NCBI GenBank assembly: GCA_016710385.1
Contig: JADJVX010000023.1
Location: 86,064-150,063, forward strand
Direction of reading: 5' to 3'
Length of the DNA: 64,000 nt
Source: Actinomycetales bacterium
Lineage (GTDB): Bacteria; Actinomycetota; Actinomycetes; Actinomycetales; Dermatophilaceae
The position numbers were made by a program, and so were the translations under genes. A model generated the notes under the pieces. The model did not search any database and had not been told where the DNA came from. It saw only the letters and a program-made list of their open reading frames with translations. Below are positions 62,002 through 64,000 of this stretch, piece after piece. How positions within the stretch are numbered: position 1 is the first letter of the stretch; the number at the start of each line of letters is the position of its first letter.

Positions 62002-62672
62002 CGGACGTCCTCTATCGCTGGCCTGAAGCTGCAAGGTTCGGAAAGTCCATCCCCAAGACCAAGTTCTACGAGCACGGCGCGGTGACTTCCGCTGTCCGAG
62101 CACGGTTCGTCGCAGAAGTCGACGGCATCACGTGGGCCTACAAGCTGGCGGAGTCGACCATCAACCTGCCTGCGAGCAAGGAAGTTCCAGAGATTCAGGT
62201 GTTGGTCATCAAGGCCAAGAGCGCGGACGTCGACGCCTCGGTCTTGGGGACCATCGACAAGGCCATCAAGCAACCCGTCATCTTCGAGATCGTTTCTACT
62301 CAGGGGACCCGCATGACCGCGACGCTCAAAGCGGGGGTCCCCGGTCAGCGGTACTACTCCACCGAGTGGAGCCAGGGCGACCGCCGCCGACCCCTACCCC
62401 CGAGCGTCTCGCTTTCGAGCCTGTATGCCGCCCTCCTCGAGCCAATCCTTCCAACCACGATCCGTCCCGGCGAGGGATTGTCCGATCTCTGCGAGAGACT
62501 CGCCTCCATCGCGCGACTCGAGCGCGACATCTCCGCGTTGGCCCGGAAGCTCAGGGCAGAGCCGCAGTTCAACCGCAAGCTCGAACTGCGCCGTGTCCTC
62601 AAGGCGGAGCAGGCCAGACTCCAGGACCTGACGAACGCCACGACCGCCCAGAGCACGACGAAGAAGAACTGA
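61998..62672 (+). CDS. DUF4391 domain protein
   Basis: 224 residues, ATG overlapping the helicase stop (ATGA). Features: LYRWPEAARFGKSIPKTKFY, then a beta-rich part (ITWAYKLAESTINLPASKEV, EIQVLVIKAKSADVDASVLG) and a C-terminal helical, charged region (LERDISALARKLRAEPQFNR) likely to form a coiled coil. DUF4391 proteins are found almost always between a SNF2-like helicase and a type III-like methylase; their activity is, to my knowledge, uncharacterised. The conserved position suggests a specificity or bridging subunit. Confidence 0.8.
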   Translation: MTDVLYRWPEAARFGKSIPKTKFYEHGAVTSAVRARFVAEVDGITWAYKLAESTINLPASKEVPEIQVLVIKAKSADVDASVLGTIDKAIKQPVIFEIVSTQGTRMTATLKAGVPGQRYYSTEWSQGDRRRPLPPSVSLSSLYAALLEPILPTTIRPGEGLSDLCERLASIARLERDISALARKLRAEPQFNRKLELRRVLKAEQARLQDLTNATTAQSTTKKN

Positions 62673-62682
62673 GGAACCTCGA

Positions 62683-64000
62683 GTGGACAAGCTGCGCATG
62701 ACCTCGCCCGACCTGACGGCGGCCAATATCGACAAGATTGCGGACCTCTTCCCCACCGTGATCACCGAGTCGATCGACGCCGACGGGAACCCCGTGCGCG
62801 CCGTGGACTTCGAACTCCTTCGCCAAGAGTTGTCGGACCACATCGTCGAGGGACCTCAGGAGCGTTACCAGCTCGATTGGCCCGGGAAGCGCGCGGCAGC
62901 CTTCGCGGCCAACGCACCGATCGCCAAGACGCTGCGACCCGTTCGTGAGGAGTCAGTCGACTTCGAAACCACCAGCAACCTGTTCATCGAGGGGGACAAC
63001 CTCGACGCCCTCAAGCTCCTCCAGGAGTCGTACCTCGGCAAGGTCAAACTGATCTACATCGACCCGCCCTACAACACCGGCGGGGATTTCATCTACGACG
63101 ACGACTTCAGCGACAGCATCGACCGATACCTGGAGAAGAGCGGCCAAACCGACGCCGGGGGCCAGCGCCTCGTCGCCAACACCGAAGCTAACGGTCGCTT
63201 TCATTCAGACTGGCTGTCGATGATGTACCCACGACTTAAACTCGCGCGCAACCTGCTCAAGGATGACGGCGTAATCTTCATTTCCATTGACGACCACGAG
63301 ATCGACAATCTACGCAAGCTCTGCGACGAGGTGTTCGGAGCTCAGAACTTTGTTGCCCAGATCATTTGGCAGAAAGTGTACTCGCCCAAGAACTCCGCAT
63401 CGTGGTTCTCAGAGGACCACGATTACATCGTCTGCTACGCCAGGAACAAGTCACACTGGGCTCCGCAGCCGCTTGCAAGAACCGAAGCCATGGACGCTCG
63501 ATACAAGAACCCCGCCGACGACCCACGCGGACCTTGGAAGTCGGTTGATATGTCAGCGCGCAACCGGTACGACGCCGGGATCTACCCCGTTACCACCCCT
63601 TCCGGCCGGGTGATTCCGGGGCCTCCCACTGGCAGGTACTGGGGAATCTCAGAGAAGCTGTTCCTCGAACTGGACGCCGACAACCGAATTTGGTGGGGCG
63701 CGCAAGGGGAGAACGCGCCAGCTGTCAAGCGGTTCCTCTCTGAGGTCTCCGGTGGGAGGACCCCACAGACGCTGTGGTTCTATGAAGAGGTCGGCCACAC
63801 ACAGGACGCCAAGAAGACGCTGCTGAAGTACGTGCCCTTTGAGTACACCGAGAACGTCCTCAACTCAGTGAAGCCCGTTGAACTCATTCAACGGATCCTC
63901 CAGTTAGCGGGCAGGCCGAACGACGAAGATCTGATTCTCGATTTCTTCAGCGGAAGCGGCACGACCGCGCACGCAGTCCTTAAGCAGAACGCGGAAGACG
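62683..64000 (+). CDS. Type III-like site-specific DNA methyltransferase (Mod), 3' end outside window
   Basis: 439 residues are visible, from GTG 62683 with GAGGA at seven bases. This is a beta-class N6-adenine/N4-cytosine methylase: motif IV DPPYNTGGDF (residues 127-136) precedes the SAM-binding motif I, DLILDFFSGSGTTAHAV (about 416-432). FIEGDNLDALKLLQESYLGK is the conserved stretch before motif IV, as in type III Mod proteins. The central part is the variable target-recognition region. A Res-type helicase/nuclease gene should follow beyond the window if this is a type III-like system. Confidence 0.88.
   Translation, partial: MDKLRMTSPDLTAANIDKIADLFPTVITESIDADGNPVRAVDFELLRQELSDHIVEGPQERYQLDWPGKRAAAFAANAPIAKTLRPVREESVDFETTSNLFIEGDNLDALKLLQESYLGKVKLIYIDPPYNTGGDFIYDDDFSDSIDRYLEKSGQTDAGGQRLVANTEANGRFHSDWLSMMYPRLKLARNLLKDDGVIFISIDDHEIDNLRKLCDEVFGAQNFVAQIIWQKVYSPKNSASWFSEDHDYIVCYARNKSHWAPQPLARTEAMDARYKNPADDPRGPWKSVDMSARNRYDAGIYPVTTPSGRVIPGPPTGRYWGISEKLFLELDADNRIWWGAQGENAPAVKRFLSEVSGGRTPQTLWFYEEVGHTQDAKKTLLKYVPFEYTENVLNSVKPVELIQRILQLAGRPNDEDLILDFFSGSGTTAHAVLKQNAED

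Larger units (their letters stand above)
55184..64000. mobile_element. Genomic island inserted at tRNA-Leu (right end outside window)
   Basis: It starts at the exact point where tRNA-Leu loses its acceptor strand. It carries an integrase-like gene and a DDE transposase near the junction, then a defence-like operon. The GGTATGCCGT word, more than one per kb elsewhere, occurs once here (62424). Codon choice loosens toward 63-64 kb (more GAA, TCA, CTT, AAA). No direct repeat of the tRNA end is visible before 64000, so the other junction should lie beyond. The island could also be composite, with the transposase operon nested beside an older island. Confidence 0.6.

Noticed and set aside
58541..64000. 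DISARM or BREX system
   Set aside because: No DUF1998 (drmB), drmA, pglZ or brxC-type gene is present; gene content fits a type III-like cluster with DUF4391.

Overview
The window is high-GC actinobacterial chromosome from close to the replication origin. Gene order from 3.7 to 55.1 kb follows the conserved actinobacterial ori block as known from Mycobacterium tuberculosis: gyrB, gyrA, a DUF3566 membrane protein, tRNA-Ile, a DLW-39 peptide, tRNA-Ala, (insertions), cyclophilin ppiA, rhomboid, crgA, DUF881, class E sortase, trpG/pabA, then the leftward operon fhaA-fhaB-pstP-rodA-pbpA-pknA-pknB, then tRNA-Leu(CAG). A member of the Intrasporangiaceae/Dermatophilaceae (Micrococcales) is my best guess, from protein flavour only.

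Layout. 1-3.3 kb: 3' end of an LPXTG surface protein built of 125-residue repeats, lying immediately upstream of gyrB. 3.7-10.2 kb: gyrase and tRNA block. 10.3-10.7 kb: remnants of a kdpDE two-component system. 10.8-38.3 kb: accessory block between tRNA-Ala and ppiA, with a sirtuin, three paralogous Crp/Fnr-type regulators, a 4506-residue repeat-built LPXTG surface protein, a MalT-like LuxR regulator, a secreted Ig-like protein, an HTH protein, a thioesterase, an NCS2 permease, a KtrAB potassium system and a flavin-binding-fold protein. 38.5-54.7 kb: Ala-rich membrane protein, ppiA and the cell-wall growth/division cluster. 55.1-64 kb: a tRNA-Leu that has lost its acceptor 3' strand, followed by an acquired island holding an RHH / integrase-like / DDE transposase operon and a defence-like operon (HTH, PLD-SNF2 helicase, DUF4391, type III-like Mod methylase running off the end).

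Functionally, the fha-pstP-rodA-pbpA-pkn operon is the Ser/Thr phosphorylation switch plus SEDS/PBP pair for peptidoglycan growth, with crgA and the class E sortase as envelope partners. The regulators flanking the giant surface protein suggest a locally controlled adhesion locus.

Most notable: a 10-bp non-palindromic word, GGTATGCCGT / ACGGCATACC, recurs (core octamer roughly 75 times by eye) in both orientations, in genes, gaps, tandem repeats, an inverted-pair terminator and several SD/start junctions, yet is almost absent from the 55-64 kb island. It behaves like a DNA-uptake-sequence-type or genome-signature motif. A second caution: five genes between 41.7 and 48.6 kb each carry apparent 1-base indels, mostly at G or C runs, so sequence error is possible there.
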